From Ectopseudomonas mendocina (lineage in GTDB: Bacteria > Pseudomonadota > Gammaproteobacteria > Pseudomonadales > Pseudomonadaceae): a stretch of DNA of 64,000 nt. The stretch spans positions 30,315-94,314 of the forward strand of contig NZ_VRYE01000040.1 in NCBI RefSeq assembly GCF_008041835.1, read 5' to 3'. Below, in pieces: positions 17,876 through 29,019 of this stretch; position 1 is the stretch's first letter; each line of letters opens with the position of its first letter. The notes beneath the pieces were generated by a model. It did not search any database. It was not told the DNA's origin and saw nothing but the letters and a program-made list of their open reading frames with translations. The translations under genes were made by a program, and so were the position numbers.

Positions 17876-18411
17876 CCGCGCGTCTCGCAGGCGCCCACCT
17901 GCTTCAGGTGCGGGACGAAGTTACAGGGACGGTGCCGTGCATCCAGCTGATCGCCCAAAATGCCGTCCCAGGCAGTACGGCAGGCATTGGTCGAACCCGG
18001 CAGGCAGCACACCAGCGTGCCGTTGGCCAGGCCGGCCAGCGCGCGCGACTGAATGGTGGAAGTGCCGATGTCGGCCACGGAGATCTGCCGGAACAGCTCA
18101 CCGAAACCGTCGACCTGCTTGTCCAGCAGGCAAGCGACCGCTTCCGGCGTACTGTCGCGCCCGGTAAAGCCGGTGCCACCGGTGATCACCACGACCTGCA
18201 CCTGATCCTCGGCGATCCAGGTCGCCACCTGCGCACGGATTCTGTACAGGTCGTCCTTGAGCAGCACACGGGCGGCCAATTGATGACCGGCGTCCGTCAG
18301 GCGATCGACCAACAGCTGCCCTGAAGTATCGGTCTCCAGCGTACGTGTATCGCTGACGGTCAGTACGGCGATGTTCAGCGGCACGAAAACCGCATCAGCT
18401 TTATGGTTCAT
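17872..18411 (-). CDS. moaB: Molybdenum cofactor biosynthesis protein B (MoaB/MogA family)
   Basis: A 179-aa protein that adenylylates molybdopterin or supports that step. Signature blocks are [39 protein letters not shown] and the [34 protein letters not shown] segment. I placed the start at MNHKAD (18411), where family members begin; an ATG at 18420 is the alternative and neither has a strong ribosome site. The gene is divergent from mobA with 68 bases between them. Confidence 0.94.
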   Translation of the reverse strand: MNHKADAVFVPLNIAVLTVSDTRTLETDTSGQLLVDRLTDAGHQLAARVLLKDDLYRIRAQVATWIAEDQVQVVVITGGTGFTGRDSTPEAVACLLDKQVDGFGELFRQISVADIGTSTIQSRALAGLANGTLVCCLPGSTNACRTAWDGILGDQLDARHRPCNFVPHLKQVGACETRG

Positions 18412-18479
18412 GGCAGGCATCCAATTGGGAGAGAATGGGCGCTGTTATATCACACAGCCCGCCTACGGAGACCGCCTGC

Positions 18480-19070
18480 ATGCCCGCATCCAATGCCTCT
18501 TCCTGCTGCTCCGTGCTACTGCTTTCCGGTGGTCGAGGCCAGCGTATGGGCGGACGTGACAAGGGCTTGCTGAACTGGCGCGGGCGCCCGCTGATCGCCT
18601 GGCTGCACGACCTGACCAGGCCACTGAGCGATGATCTGATCATCTCCTGCAACCGCAACCAGGAGCACTACGCGCCGTATGCCGATCAACTGGTCGCCGA
18701 CCAGGAACAGGACTTCCAGGGCCCCCTGGCCGGCATTCGCGCCGGCATGGCCGCGGCCCGTCATGAGCAGATGCTGGTACTGCCTTGCGACGCACCGCTG
18801 GTCGATCATGCCCTGATCGAGTCACTGCTCGCCCAGGCTGGCAGCCAGCCCGTGATGATTCGCCAGAATGATTACTGGCAGCCGCTGTTCTGCCTGCTGC
18901 CGACCCGTTTGCGCGATGACCTGGAACAGGCCTGGCAGTCAGGGGAGCGCAGCCCGCAACGCTGGTTTGGCAGACTAGCGCCCATCGCCGTCGACTGCCC
19001 CGCACAAGATTCACGCCTGGCCAACCTGAACACCCCGGACATGCTCGCTTCCAGCGCTAATATTGACTGA
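18480..19070 (+). CDS. mobA: Molybdenum cofactor guanylyltransferase
   Basis: A 196-aa nucleotidyltransferase that adds GMP to Mo-molybdopterin to make the bis-MGD cofactor. The N-terminal GTP-binding motif [18 protein letters not shown] is followed by [11 protein letters not shown] and [12 protein letters not shown]. The ATG at 18480 has GGAG upstream. It faces moaB-moeA across a short divergent promoter region, so all three molybdenum cofactor genes are grouped. Confidence 0.94.
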   Translation: MPASNASSCCSVLLLSGGRGQRMGGRDKGLLNWRGRPLIAWLHDLTRPLSDDLIISCNRNQEHYAPYADQLVADQEQDFQGPLAGIRAGMAAARHEQMLVLPCDAPLVDHALIESLLAQAGSQPVMIRQNDYWQPLFCLLPTRLRDDLEQAWQSGERSPQRWFGRLAPIAVDCPAQDSRLANLNTPDMLASSANID

Positions 19071-19155
19071 TGCTATAAAGCCATAAGGAACTCACGTGAC
19101 AGTTTCACGTCTGAGCGAAGGCATAGCCCAACGTTAGCCCTCAAGGAGACAGACC

Positions 19156-19377
19156 ATGACCAAACGGATCATTCCCACACTGCTGATGACACTAGGCTTC
19201 GTTGTCCTGGCCGGCTGCTCGACCCCCTCGGTGATCACGCTCAACGATGGACGTGAGATCCAGACCGTGGACAAGCCCAAGTACGATGAAGACTCAGGCT
19301 TCTACGAATTCGAGCAACTGGACGGCAAACGCGCCGCGATCAACAAGGATCAGGTGCAAACCATCAAGGAACTCTGA
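19156..19377 (+). CDS. YgdI/YgdR-family small lipoprotein
   Basis: A 73-aa lipoprotein. The signal MTKRIIPTLLMTLGFVVLAGC ends in lipobox LAGC. The mature part has the family pattern VITLNDGREIQTVDKPKYDEDSGFYEFEQLDGK ending with a QVQTIKEL stretch, a small SH3-like beta domain (DUF903). The ribosome site AAGGAGA precedes the ATG. Proteins of this family are abundant in the envelope of Gammaproteobacteria and have no established function. Confidence 0.9.
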   Translation: MTKRIIPTLLMTLGFVVLAGCSTPSVITLNDGREIQTVDKPKYDEDSGFYEFEQLDGKRAAINKDQVQTIKEL

Positions 19378-19438
19378 GCAGGAAAGTCCGAGGCGCTGCT
19401 GGAGGATGCTCGGCCCGAATATTTTTCAGGCTAACCCC

Positions 19439-19466
19439 TTGTGCGGTAAAAGTTTTTCAGTAGAAT
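19439..19466 (+). promoter_or_regulatory. Candidate promoter of tRNA-Pro
   Basis: TTGTGC and TAGAAT with a 16-base spacer, ending 10 bases before the tRNA. Confidence 0.45.
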
Positions 19467-19476
19467 ATTCCTTATT

Positions 19477-19553
19477 CGGAGTGTAGCGCAGCTTGGTAGC
19501 GCGTCTCGTTCGGGACGAGAAGGTCGCAGGTTCGAATCCTGTCTCTCCGACCA
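19477..19553 (+). tRNA. tRNA-Pro (anticodon CGG)
   Basis: A 77-base cloverleaf. The acceptor is CGGAGTG/CTCTCCG with one mismatch, the D arm GCGCAGCTTGGTAGCGC, the anticodon stem TCTCG/CGAGA around loop TTCGGGA, the T arm GCAGGTTCGAATCCTGT, and an encoded CCA end. Its 3' end is used as an integration site: an integrase fragment follows 170 bases downstream. Confidence 0.97.
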
Positions 19554-19595
19554 ATCCCTTGTTCCAGCATGTCTCTACATGTCTCGGAACCCCAG

Positions 19596-19622
19596 AAAAC
19601 CCGGCCTCTGCGCCGGGTTTTC
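19596..19622 (+). terminator. Terminator after tRNA-Pro
   Basis: GAAAACCCGGC and GCCGGGTTTTC pair around CTCTGC, running into TTTTCTGTTT. It is a typical intrinsic terminator about 45 bases after the tRNA. Confidence 0.8.
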
Positions 19623-19723
19623 TGTTTCTGGCTGTCTCACCTTATCCCCGGTCATCTCTACCTAATTGGCATGCCGATTGGCATGCTGGGCAAAGCACCT
19701 ATAACCCAGCATACCAAACAGCC

Positions 19724-19795
19724 ATGAAACGAGCGGATATCAAGCGCCGGCCGATGGCTGATACCACCCTCTCTAGCCTCGAACCCGAAGAAAAA
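19724..19795 (+). pseudogene. N-terminal remnant of a tRNA-integrating tyrosine recombinase
   Basis: Reading from an ATG at 19724, the first residues are MKRADIKRRPMADTTLSSLE then PEEK. From memory, P4/CP4-57-type integrases of Pseudomonas islands begin almost identically (KRADIKRRPLADTVLASLEPE). After about 24 residues the similarity stops, where one would expect the DGNGLYFRV segment; the frame continues into unrelated sequence that overlaps the 3' end of ppiD. The position downstream of a tRNA-Pro 3' end is just where such an integrase sits. The rest of the gene and the island are gone. The 309 bases between tRNA-Pro and ppiD hold only this scar, the terminator and a hairpin at 19831-19852. 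Confidence 0.75.
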
Positions 19796-19862
19796 AGGCG
19801 CAGGTTTGCGGGTTTTTATTGCTTGCACGAACGCCTCGCAGGAGGCGTCCGAGTGGTCGATT

Positions 19863-21707
19863 TTAGAAACGCTCGATATCGGCCTTGGTTTCGAGCTGCT
19901 GAAGCAGCGCAGCGAAGTCCTGCTGACCGGCACGCGAAGCCAGGAAGTTGCGGTACATGGCCAACTCTTCCTCAGTCAGCGCCTCCTCCGGCACGTTGAC
20001 GCCATCAAGGCGCAGGACGACATAGTCACCATTGTTCAGCGTTACGCCCGCAAAGCTCGGCTCACCCGCCTTGGCTGGCTTGGGCATACGGAACAGCGCC
20101 TGCAGCACCTTCGGCTCGACGCCATCCTGGCTGCGCGTGGCAGCTTCCTGCACTTGCCAGTCACTGATGCTTTCACCGCTCTCGGCAGCGGCCAGCTGCT
20201 TCTCGCCTTCAGCCTTGGCGGCAGCAGCGGCACGCTCCTGCTGCAGATGGGCACGAATGCTCTCGGCAACCTGATCCAGCGGCAACTGCTCGGGCTTCTT
20301 GTGCTCCTTCACACGCACTACGACGACGGTACTCGGATCCAGTTCGATGGTCGAGCTGTTGGTGCCGTCTTCCAGCACTTCAGGGCTGAAGGCAGCCTGC
20401 AGCACCTGACGATTGGCAGTGATGCCGGTAGCGCCCCCTTCACGACCAAAGGGTTCACTGGTCTTGACCTCAAGGTTCAGCTCCTGAGCCGGCTGCGCCA
20501 GATCCGAAGCCTCGAACGCAGCATCTTCCAGTTGCTTGGTGGCTTCGACGAAGCGCAATTCGACCTGCTGAGTCTTGAAGTCACGTGCCAGCTTGTCCTT
20601 GAGACTGTCGAAGCTGGGCACTTCCGGAGCCTGTACACCCAACAGCTTGATCAGGTGCCAGCCGAACTCGCTCTTCACCGGCTCGGAAACCTGATCCTGT
20701 TGCAGCGCATAGAGCGCTTCCTCGAAAGCCGGATCGTAGACGCCAGGGCCGGCATAACCCAGATCACCGCCATCGGCGGCAGAACCTGGATCCTGCGAGA
20801 ATTCCTTGGCCAGGGCCGCGAAATCTTCGCCAGCGTCGACACGCGCCTTGATCTCTTCGATCTTGCTGCGCGCAGCTTCGTCATCGCCTTCGATGAGGAT
20901 GTGCGCGGCCTGACGCTGCTCGGCCAGGTTGGCGATTTCGCTCTCATAGAGCGGCTGCAGTTCCTCGTCGCTGACTTCGACCTGATCGAAGAAGCTTTCC
21001 TTGTGCAGCTCGACGTACTCCAACACCACCTGCTCGGGACTCATGAACTCACTGGCGTGCTCGGCGTAGTACGCCTGGACGTCAGCTTCGCTCAACTCGA
21101 TCGCAGCCGGGTCGGCCTTGATGGTGAGGCTGGCGAAATCACGGGTCTGCCGCTCGAGGTTGGCGAACGCACGCGCCTGCTGCTCGGTGGCGAAGCTGCT
21201 GGCGCCGATACCGGCACGCAACTGGCCAATCAGCATTTCCTCTTCCAGCATCTGACGGAACTGCAGACGGGTATAGCCCATCTGGCGAATGACCTGATCG
21301 AAACGGGCGGCATCGAAGCGGCCGTCTACCTGAAACTCGGGCGTCTGCAGAATCACCTGATCCAGCGATGCCTGCGAGAAAGCGAAACGAGCATCGCCTG
21401 CTGCCTGAAGCAGCAGCTTACGCTCGATCAGCCCCTTGAGCGATGCCTCACGCAGCAGGCGATCATCGAGCAGCGAGGCATCGAAATCACGCCCCAGCTG
21501 CTGCAGCAACTGACGACGCTGCATTTCAACGGCCTGATTGAGCTCGTCGAGGGTAATGGTGTCACCGTTCACCTCGGCCGCATTATTGCGGTTACTGGTA
21601 CCGGTGACGATGGCCTCGAAGCCGGTAAACGCCATCAGCATAACGATTAGGCCGATGATGGTCTTGGCAATCCAACCGCGTGAATTGTCCCTGATGTTTT
21701 GCAGCAT
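19863..21707 (-). CDS. ppiD: Membrane-anchored periplasmic folding factor PpiD
   Basis: A 614-aa SurA/PpiD-family chaperone and peptidyl-prolyl isomerase. The start [20 protein letters not shown] is a short cytoplasmic tail followed by one membrane helix; the rest is periplasmic. Residues about 40-190 form the SurA_N-like chaperone region. A parvulin domain lies near 265-365 ([12 protein letters not shown], then [23 protein letters not shown] and [13 protein letters not shown]). PpiD docks at the Sec translocon and helps secreted proteins fold. It follows hupB on the same strand as in other Pseudomonas. I used the ATG at 21707; an upstream in-frame start lacks support. Confidence 0.95.
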   Translation of the reverse strand: MLQNIRDNSRGWIAKTIIGLIVMLMAFTGFEAIVTGTSNRNNAAEVNGDTITLDELNQAVEMQRRQLLQQLGRDFDASLLDDRLLREASLKGLIERKLLLQAAGDARFAFSQASLDQVILQTPEFQVDGRFDAARFDQVIRQMGYTRLQFRQMLEEEMLIGQLRAGIGASSFATEQQARAFANLERQTRDFASLTIKADPAAIELSEADVQAYYAEHASEFMSPEQVVLEYVELHKESFFDQVEVSDEELQPLYESEIANLAEQRQAAHILIEGDDEAARSKIEEIKARVDAGEDFAALAKEFSQDPGSAADGGDLGYAGPGVYDPAFEEALYALQQDQVSEPVKSEFGWHLIKLLGVQAPEVPSFDSLKDKLARDFKTQQVELRFVEATKQLEDAAFEASDLAQPAQELNLEVKTSEPFGREGGATGITANRQVLQAAFSPEVLEDGTNSSTIELDPSTVVVVRVKEHKKPEQLPLDQVAESIRAHLQQERAAAAAKAEGEKQLAAAESGESISDWQVQEAATRSQDGVEPKVLQALFRMPKPAKAGEPSFAGVTLNNGDYVVLRLDGVNVPEEALTEEELAMYRNFLASRAGQQDFAALLQQLETKADIERF

Positions 21708-21771
21708 GCTTCCCCCAGAACGACTGTACAGAGCCACCAGCCGCGCAGTGTGGGTAATTCCGGATAGAAGA

Positions 21772-21795
21772 AAGGCGCATCCTGGGATGCGCCTT
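21772..21795 (-). terminator. Terminator after hupB
   Basis: AAGGCGCATCC and GGATGCGCCTT form a perfect 11-base stem, followed on the minus strand by TTCTTCTATCC. It lies between hupB and ppiD. Confidence 0.75.
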
Positions 21796-21896
21796 CTCGT
21801 AACGCGTCAAGCGATCAGTACAGGCATGGAAACTGTCTGCCCTGCCGCCCAACAACCGCCAGAAAGGTCTGACGGCGAGACAAATTCAGAAGACGC

Positions 21897-22169
21897 TTAG
21901 TTGACAGCGTCTTTCAGAGCCTTGCCAGCTTTGAAGCCCGGGATCTTGGCAGCAGCGATGTTGATCGGCTTGCCAGTCTGCGGGTTGCGGCCAGTGCGAG
22001 CAGCACGCTCTTTGACAGCGAAGGTGCCGAAGCCAACCAGTACGACAGAGTCACCAGCCTTCAGGGCGCCAGTGACGGATTCAATCACTGCATCCAGCGC
22101 GCGGCCAGCAACAGCTTTCGGGATATCAGCAGATGCAGCGATGGCATCGATCAGTTCCGACTTGTTCAC
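21897..22169 (-). CDS. hupB: DNA-binding protein HU, beta type
   Basis: A 90-aa histone-like protein. [20 protein letters not shown] at the start and the DNA-binding arm [17 protein letters not shown] are diagnostic. It bends and compacts DNA as a dimer. It lies downstream of lon, as in E. coli and P. aeruginosa, but with its own strong promoter in the 135-base gap. Confidence 0.97.
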   Translation of the reverse strand: MNKSELIDAIAASADIPKAVAGRALDAVIESVTGALKAGDSVVLVGFGTFAVKERAARTGRNPQTGKPINIAAAKIPGFKAGKALKDAVN

Positions 22170-22262
22170 TCTAAGTCCCCTTATTTCTGTTGAGTTTGTT
22201 TCTTGATTTTAAGTCTAAGCAAAGCGGGTGCTGGAGGGCCTGCCGACACAATAAGAGCCGCC

Positions 22263-22291
22263 TTATAACAAGGGCTCAAAAATTGTGTCAA
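22263..22291 (-). promoter_or_regulatory. Strong sigma-70 promoter of hupB
   Basis: TTGACA (22286-22291) and TTATAA (22263-22268) with a 17-base spacer on the minus strand, about 95 bases upstream of the hupB start and 14 bases beyond the lon stop codon. Confidence 0.75.
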
Positions 22292-22304
22292 GGAAGCCAT
22301 CCGG

Positions 22305-24701
22305 CTAATGCGTGCTGATTCGCTCCTTGGAATCAGACTCGCGCTTGTCATCCGTTGCAACCATCTCGGGAGCCGCATCGGGCAAGGGCTCCGGGGCGTA
22401 TTGCAGCGCAATTTGCAGGACCTCGTCAATCCATTTAACCGGTTTAATCTGCAGGTCTTGCTTAATATTTTCCGGAATTTCTTTCAAATCGCGCACATTT
22501 TCTTCGGGAATGATCACGGTCTTGATTCCACCCCGATGCGCCGCCAGAAGTTTCTCTTTCAGCCCGCCGATGGCCAGTACCTGACCCCGCAGGGTGATTT
22601 CACCAGTCATGGCGACATCGGCACGAACCGGAATCTGGGTCAACGCCGAGACCAGTGCCGTGCACAGGCCAATACCCGCACTCGGGCCGTCCTTCGGTGT
22701 GGCACCCTCAGGCATGTGGATGTGAACGTCGCACTTCTCGTTGAAATCAGCCGCGATCCCCAGACTTTTCGCTCGACTGCGCACCACAGTCATGGCCGCC
22801 GTCATCGACTCAGCCATGACATCACCCAGCGAGCCGGTCTTGATCAATACGCCCTTGCCAGGCACCACAGCGGTCTCGATGGTCAGCAACTCGCCACCGA
22901 CCTGAGTCCAAGCCAGACCGGTCACCTGACCGATCTGATCCTGCTGCTCGGCAAGGCCGTAGCGGTGCTTACGTACGCCAAGGAAATGCTCGAGTGACGC
23001 AGCCGTCACAGTAACCTGGAAACGCTTCTCGCCAATGTGCTCCCTGACCGCCTTGCGGCAGACCTTGGCGATCTGCCGCTCCAGACTGCGCACACCGGCC
23101 TCGCGGGTGTAGTAGCGGATGATGTCGCGGATGGCAGACTCGTCGAACTCCAGTTCGCCCTTCTTCAGGCCATTGGCCTTGATCTGCTTGGGCGCCAGGT
23201 ACTTGATGGCAATGTTGACCTTCTCGTCCTCGGTGTAGCCCGGCAGACGGATGACCTCCATGCGATCCAGCAACGGACCGGGGATGTTCATCGAGTTGGC
23301 GGTGCAGAGGAACATCACGTCCGACAGGTCGTAGTCGACCTCGAGGTAGTGATCGTTGAAGTTGTGATTCTGCTCCGGGTCGAGCACTTCCAGCAGCGCC
23401 GAGGCAGGATCGCCGCGCATGTCCTGACCCATCTTGTCGATCTCGTCGAGCAAAAACAGCGGGTTGCGCACGCCCACCTTGGTCATCTTCTGAATCAGGC
23501 GACCCGGCATCGAGCCGATGTAGGTACGGCGGTGCCCGCGAATCTCGGCCTCGTCACGTACGCCGCCCAGCGCCATACGCACGAACTTGCGGTTGGTGGC
23601 AGTAGCGATGGACTCAGCCAGCGAGGTCTTGCCTACGCCGGGTGGACCTACCAGGCACAGCACCGGCCCCTTGAGCTTCTTCACCCGCTTCTGCACGGCA
23701 AGGTACTCAAGGATGCGTTCCTTGACCTCCTCCAGACCGTAATGGTCCGCATCGAGGATGCTCTCGGCGCGCGCCAGGTCGAGGCGCACCTTGCTCTGGG
23801 CTTTCCACGGCACGTTCACCAACCAGTCAATATAGGAACGCACCACGGTGGCCTCAGCGGACATCGGCGACATCTGCTTAAGCTTGTTCAGCTCGGCATT
23901 GGCCTTGGTCAGCGCTTCCTTGGTCAGCCCGGCGTTATCGATGCGCTTCTTCAGCTCATCGATCTCGTTGTGACCTTCGTCGATGTCGCCCAGCTCCTTC
24001 TGAATGGCCTTCATCTGCTCATTCAGGTAGTACTCGCGCTGACTGCGCTCCATCTGTTTCTTCACGCGACCGCGAATACGTTTCTCAACCTGTAGCAGGT
24101 CGATCTCGGCATCCAGCATGGCCAGCACGTGCTCGACGCGAGCGGACAGCGAGGTAATTTCGAGGATTTCCTGCTTCTGCTCGATCTTCAGCGCCATGTG
24201 CGCGGCCATGGTGTCGACCAGACGGCTGGGCTCATCGATGCTGTTGAGCGACGACAGCACTTCGGCCGGAACCTTCTTGCCCAGCTGCACGTACTGCTCG
24301 AACTGACTGAGCAGACTGCGGGTGAAGACTTCCGATTCGCGCTCGGCAGTTTCGCCCTCCTCGATCAGTTGCACCTCGGCACGGCAATGATCTTCGAGAT
24401 CGATGAAACGCTCGATCGAGCCGCGCTGCTCACCCTCGACCAGCACCTTGACGGTACCGTCGGGCAGCTTGAGCAATTGCAGGACGGTGGCGACGGTGCC
24501 AACGCGATAAAGATCCTGATCATCCGGATCATCGACGGCCGGGTTCTTCTGGGCTACCAGCAGGATCTGCTTGTCACCCGTCATCGCCGCCTCGAGGGCC
24601 TCGATGGATTTCTCACGCCCGACGAAAAGCGGGATGACCATGTGCGGATAGACCACTACATCGCGCAATGGCAGGAGAGGCAATTCGATGGTTGTCTTCA
24701 T
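22305..24701 (-). CDS. lon: ATP-dependent protease Lon
   Basis: A 798-aa cytoplasmic AAA+ protease of normal length. The N-terminal substrate-binding domain starts [25 protein letters not shown]. The Walker A is [16 protein letters not shown] and Walker [10 protein letters not shown]. The C-terminal serine-lysine peptidase has the nucleophile in [11 protein letters not shown] and the lysine in [10 protein letters not shown]. Lon degrades misfolded and regulatory proteins. A heat-shock-type promoter lies upstream, and it sits in the usual clpP-clpX-lon-hupB order. Confidence 0.98.
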   Translation of the reverse strand: MKTTIELPLLPLRDVVVYPHMVIPLFVGREKSIEALEAAMTGDKQILLVAQKNPAVDDPDDQDLYRVGTVATVLQLLKLPDGTVKVLVEGEQRGSIERFIDLEDHCRAEVQLIEEGETAERESEVFTRSLLSQFEQYVQLGKKVPAEVLSSLNSIDEPSRLVDTMAAHMALKIEQKQEILEITSLSARVEHVLAMLDAEIDLLQVEKRIRGRVKKQMERSQREYYLNEQMKAIQKELGDIDEGHNEIDELKKRIDNAGLTKEALTKANAELNKLKQMSPMSAEATVVRSYIDWLVNVPWKAQSKVRLDLARAESILDADHYGLEEVKERILEYLAVQKRVKKLKGPVLCLVGPPGVGKTSLAESIATATNRKFVRMALGGVRDEAEIRGHRRTYIGSMPGRLIQKMTKVGVRNPLFLLDEIDKMGQDMRGDPASALLEVLDPEQNHNFNDHYLEVDYDLSDVMFLCTANSMNIPGPLLDRMEVIRLPGYTEDEKVNIAIKYLAPKQIKANGLKKGELEFDESAIRDIIRYYTREAGVRSLERQIAKVCRKAVREHIGEKRFQVTVTAASLEHFLGVRKHRYGLAEQQDQIGQVTGLAWTQVGGELLTIETAVVPGKGVLIKTGSLGDVMAESMTAAMTVVRSRAKSLGIAADFNEKCDVHIHMPEGATPKDGPSAGIGLCTALVSALTQIPVRADVAMTGEITLRGQVLAIGGLKEKLLAAHRGGIKTVIIPEENVRDLKEIPENIKQDLQIKPVKWIDEVLQIALQYAPEPLPDAAPEMVATDDKRESDSKERISTH

Positions 24702-24760
24702 GATTTCGGCTCAGCGGCGGCCATAAGGCCGTAAACAGGCGGGATTACCCTTGGCTTTTA

Positions 24761-24789
24761 AGATGGGGGTAGCTCCCGTAAAAAACAAG
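24761..24789 (-). promoter_or_regulatory. Heat-shock (sigma-32) promoter of lon
   Basis: On the minus strand CTTGTTT (24783-24789), a 14-base spacer, and CCCCATCT (24761-24768). This matches the E. coli RpoH pattern CTTGAAA-N13/14-CCCCATnT at all but two or three positions, about 60 bases before the lon start. Confidence 0.75.
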
Positions 24790-24808
24790 CGCAATGTCCA
24801 GAAAAGCG

Positions 24809-24829
24809 AAGGGGCCCGAGGGGCCCCTT
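24809..24829 (-). terminator. Terminator between clpX and lon
   Basis: AAGGGGCCC and GGGCCCCTT with a GAG loop, followed on the minus strand by CGCTTTTC. It ends the clpX transcript and lies just upstream of the lon heat-shock promoter. Confidence 0.8.
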
Positions 24830-24850
24830 CTTTGCAACGTATGACAGCCG

Positions 24851-26131
<1,281 letters not shown>

Positions 26132-26164
26132 TCGATCAATCCAATACGGTAGGCTTGAAACACA

Positions 26165-26193
26165 AGATGAAGGCAAATGCGGGCATTTTCAAG
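26165..26193 (-). promoter_or_regulatory. Candidate heat-shock promoter of clpX
   Basis: CTTGAAA (26187-26193), a 14-base spacer and CTTCATCT (26165-26172) on the minus strand, about 34 bases before the clpX start. The -35 is a perfect RpoH match; the -10 differs from CCCCATnT at two positions. Confidence 0.6.
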
Positions 26194-26238
26194 GGCGCAG
26201 GTCGCGCCATTCATGAATGCCCGCAGCAGATGCATCAC

Positions 26239-26880
26239 CTAGACCGGCATTTGACGCTTTTCATGCACGGCATCGACCAGACCATATTCCACGGCGCGCG
26301 ACGCACTCATGAAGTTGTCGCGATTGGTATCGCGCTCGATGGTTTCCAGGCTCTGACCGGTATGCTGCGCCAGCAGCTCGTTCAGGCGCTCGCGAATGAA
26401 CAGAATTTCCTTGGCATGGATCTCGATATCCGAGGCCTGCCCCTGGAAACCGCCCAATGGCTGGTGAATCATCACCCGCGAGTTCGGCAGGCAGAAACGC
26501 TTACCCTTGGCGCCGCCCGCCAGCAGGAATGCCCCCATGCTGCAGGCCTGGCCAATGCAGGTGGTGGACACGTCGGCCTTGATGAACTGCATAGTGTCGT
26601 AGATCGCCATGCCGGCAGTCACCGAGCCGCCCGGCGAGTTGATGTACAGGTGGATGTCCTTGTCCGGATTTTCTGCTTCCAGAAACAGCAACTGGGCGCA
26701 GATCAGGTTGGCCATGTAGTCCTCAACCGGACCGACCAGGAAGATCACGCGCTCCTTGAGCAGGCGCGAATAGATGTCGTAGGCACGCTCGCCCCGAGCG
26801 GATTGCTCGATGACCATCGGCACCAGGCCGCCAGCGGCCTGAATTTCAGGCATGTTTTGCATAAAAGGATTGCGGGACAT
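26239..26880 (-). CDS. clpP: ATP-dependent Clp protease proteolytic subunit
   Basis: A 213-aa serine protease that forms the double-heptamer chamber served by ClpX and ClpA. The catalytic serine is in [11 protein letters not shown], the histidine in [12 protein letters not shown] and the aspartate in [12 protein letters not shown]. The IYINSPGG-type motif reads [14 protein letters not shown]. Length is normal. It lies between tig and clpX on the same strand. Confidence 0.98.
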   Translation of the reverse strand: MSRNPFMQNMPEIQAAGGLVPMVIEQSARGERAYDIYSRLLKERVIFLVGPVEDYMANLICAQLLFLEAENPDKDIHLYINSPGGSVTAGMAIYDTMQFIKADVSTTCIGQACSMGAFLLAGGAKGKRFCLPNSRVMIHQPLGGFQGQASDIEIHAKEILFIRERLNELLAQHTGQSLETIERDTNRDNFMSASRAVEYGLVDAVHEKRQMPV

Positions 26881-26920
26881 GTCTTGCGCTCACTCCCCAA
26901 TAGTCATGTCTCAAATACGC

Positions 26921-26946
26921 ATAAGCCAGCACTGAGGCTGGCTTAT
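26921..26946 (-). terminator. Hairpin between tig and clpP
   Basis: ATAAGCCAGC and GCTGGCTTAT form a perfect 10-base stem with a 6-base loop. No T tract follows on either strand, so it may be a weak terminator or an mRNA-end stabiliser. Confidence 0.55.
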
Positions 26947-26974
26947 GGTGGTGTGCTCGAACGAGGTTGCCAGA

Positions 26975-28285
26975 TCAGTCGGCTTTAGGAGCTTCCGCCG
27001 GCTTGACTGCGTCTTCGTAGGAAACCGCTTTATCGGTCACGTTGGCCTTCTGCAGAACAGTATCTACAACTTGCTCTTCCAGTACAACCGAACGCACTTC
27101 GTTCATTTGCTGGTCGTTCTTGTAGTACCAGGCAACGACCTGCTCAGGTTCCTGGTAAGCAGAAGCCATCTCTTCGATCAGCTCACGAACACGGGCTTCG
27201 TCGGGCTTCAGCTCGAACTGCTTGACCACTTCAGCGACGATCAGGCCCAGCACCACACGGCGCTTGGCTTGCTCCTCGAACAGCTCGGCCGGCAGTTGGT
27301 CAGGCTTGATGTTGCCACCGAACTGCTGAACGGCCTGCACGCGCAGACGATTTACTTCGTTGCCGATCAGCGCCTTCGGCACTTCGATCGGATTAGCAGC
27401 CAGCAGGCCGTCCATTACCTGGTTCTTGACCTTGGACTTGATGGCCTGACGCAGTTCACGCTCCATGTTCTTGCGAACCTCGGCGCGGAAACCTTCCAGA
27501 CCGCCATCCTTGATACCGAACAGGGCGAAGAACTCGTCGTTCAGCTCAGGCAGTTGCGGAGCGGAGACGCTGTTGACGGTAACGGTGAATTCGGCGGTTT
27601 TGCCGGCCAGATCGAGATTCTGGTAGTCCTCAGGGAAGGTCGGGTTGATCACACGCACTTCACCAGCCTTGACACCGACCAGGGCGTCTTCGAAGCCCGG
27701 GATCATGCGGCCAGAACCCAGCACCAGCTGGGTGCCCTTGGCGCTGCCGCCAGCGAATGCTTCGCCGTCGATCTTGCCGACGAAATCGATGTTCAACTGG
27801 TCGCCATTCTCGGCAGCACGCTCGACAGTTTCGAAACGGGTGTTCTGCTTGCGCAAGATGTCGAGCATGTTGTCGACATCACTGTCGGCGACTTCGGCCT
27901 GCAGGCGCTCGATGGCGATAGTGTCGAGGCCGGTCACCTGAAACTCAGGAAATACTTCGAAAGTAGCGACGTACTCCAGATCCTTGCCCTTCTCGAAGGA
28001 CTTCGGCTCTACGGCCGGAGCGCCGGCCGGATTCAGCTTCTGCTCGACCACGGCCTCATAGAAGGTCGCCTGGATCAGGTCGCCCAGGGCTTCCTGACGA
28101 GCGGCATCTTCATAGCGCTGACGAATCACGCTCATCGGCACCTTGCCAGGACGGAAGCCAGGAACTTTGGCACGACGGGCAGTCTGTTGCAGACGCTTGT
28201 TGACTTCGGTCTCGATGCGCTCGACGGGTACGCCGACAGTCATGCGGCGCTCAAGAGCAGAAGTGCTTTCAACAGAAACTTGCAT
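26975..28285 (-). CDS. tig: Trigger factor, ribosome-associated chaperone
   Basis: A 436-aa three-domain chaperone. The N-terminal domain contains the ribosome-binding loop GFRPGKVP. The central FKBP-type isomerase domain lies around residues 160-245 ([20 protein letters not shown]), and the helical C-terminal domain follows. Start placed at [14 protein letters not shown] (28285) with AGGAATAT upstream. Tig precedes clpP as in other proteobacteria. A 16-base perfect palindrome GCCGGGTCGACCCGGC at 28312-28327 lies in its leader. Confidence 0.97.
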   Translation of the reverse strand: MQVSVESTSALERRMTVGVPVERIETEVNKRLQQTARRAKVPGFRPGKVPMSVIRQRYEDAARQEALGDLIQATFYEAVVEQKLNPAGAPAVEPKSFEKGKDLEYVATFEVFPEFQVTGLDTIAIERLQAEVADSDVDNMLDILRKQNTRFETVERAAENGDQLNIDFVGKIDGEAFAGGSAKGTQLVLGSGRMIPGFEDALVGVKAGEVRVINPTFPEDYQNLDLAGKTAEFTVTVNSVSAPQLPELNDEFFALFGIKDGGLEGFRAEVRKNMERELRQAIKSKVKNQVMDGLLAANPIEVPKALIGNEVNRLRVQAVQQFGGNIKPDQLPAELFEEQAKRRVVLGLIVAEVVKQFELKPDEARVRELIEEMASAYQEPEQVVAWYYKNDQQMNEVRSVVLEEQVVDTVLQKANVTDKAVSYEDAVKPAEAPKAD

Positions 28286-28417
28286 GGATATTCCTCGTTG
28301 CACAGACATAAGCCGGGTCGACCCGGCCCCGAATCAAGGCCAAGCATTCTAGAGGGTCAATGTGCAGAAGTCACCCTAGAAGCAGGCGGCAGTCGGGAGG
28401 GGCTATATAAAAAAAGA

Positions 28418-28502
28418 TGGTGCGGACGGAGAGACTCGAACTCTCACACCTTGCGGCGCCAGAACCTAAATCTGGTGTGTCTACCAATTCCACCACGTCC
28501 GC
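28418..28502 (-). tRNA. tRNA-Leu (anticodon TAG)
   Basis: An 85-base type II tRNA with a long variable arm. GCGGACG pairs with CGTCCGC, the anticodon stem CCAGA/TCTGG holds loop TTTAGGT, and an encoded CCA ends the gene. A T7 stretch follows directly (28409-28415 region). Confidence 0.96.
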
Positions 28503-28525
28503 GTGGCTTTGCAGCTTAAAACAAA

Positions 28526-28550
28526 AACGCCAGGCTTTGGGCCTGGCGTT
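28526..28550 (-). terminator. Intrinsic terminator between tRNA-His and tRNA-Leu
   Basis: AACGCCAGGC and GCCTGGCGTT form a perfect 10-base stem with a 5-base loop, followed on the minus strand by TTTGTTTTAAG. It sits inside the tRNA cluster, so tRNA-Leu may need readthrough or its own promoter. Confidence 0.8.
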
Positions 28551-28558
28551 TTGGAATA

Positions 28559-28635
28559 TGGGGTGGACGATGGGAATCGAACCCACGACACCAGGAGCCA
28601 CAATCCTGTGCTCTACCAACTGAGCTACGCCCACC
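28559..28635 (-). tRNA. tRNA-His (anticodon GTG)
   Basis: A 77-base tRNA with the extra 5' G that pairs with C73, as expected for histidine tRNA. The anticodon stem and loop is CAGGA-TTGTGGC-TCCTG, the T arm GTGGGTTCGATTCCCAT, with an encoded CCA. Confidence 0.97.
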
Positions 28636-28673
28636 ATATTGCATTTGCTTACTCAACTTGCCTGACCGCCAAA

Positions 28674-28750
28674 TGGCGCACCCGGCAGGACTCGAACCTG
28701 CGACCATCCGCTTAGAAGGCGGATGCTCTATCCAGCTGAGCTACGGGCAC
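28674..28750 (-). tRNA. tRNA-Arg (anticodon TCT)
   Basis: A 77-base tRNA. The acceptor is GTGCCCG/CGGGTGC, the anticodon stem ATCCGC/GCGGAT around CTTCTAA, the T arm GCAGGTTCGAGTCCTGC, with an encoded CCA. It is the first gene of the leftward tRNA cluster. Confidence 0.97.
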
Positions 28751-28859
28751 TTATCCATCTGCTAGCGCAGACTTACAAGCTTTTGGCTCCAACCTCACCA
28801 CCAGGGCTTGGCTCTTGCCGCCTCACCCAGCGAGTGGCTGTTCCTGAGAAGCGGGGCGA

Positions 28860-28888
28860 ATGTTATAGACGGCTCCCAACCTCGTCAA
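28860..28888 (-). promoter_or_regulatory. Promoter of the Arg-His(-Leu) tRNA cluster
   Basis: TTGACG (28883-28888) with TATAAC after 15 bases or TAACAT after 17 bases on the minus strand, about 110 bases upstream of tRNA-Arg. It is followed by a GC-rich stretch, as is common for stable RNA promoters. Confidence 0.55.
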
Positions 28889-29019
28889 CAGAAATTTTCA
28901 AAAAAATTCAGCGATTTAAAGGAGTTACGCGAAAACGACGGCAGGCGCCTTTGCCCAAGTGAGCGCCCATGCGAGAATGCGCGTCCTTTTTTCACCCTTA
29001 TTAATGGTTAACCAGCGCA

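Noticed and set aside
19806..21650. A 614-codon plus-strand frame opposite ppiD
   Set aside because: Exact antisense of a clear PpiD gene; composition rich in Leu, Gln and Arg without family features.
26945..28519. A 524-codon plus-strand frame opposite tig, running into tRNA-Leu
   Set aside because: It overlaps a certain gene and a tRNA and has no domain; a reading-frame artefact.
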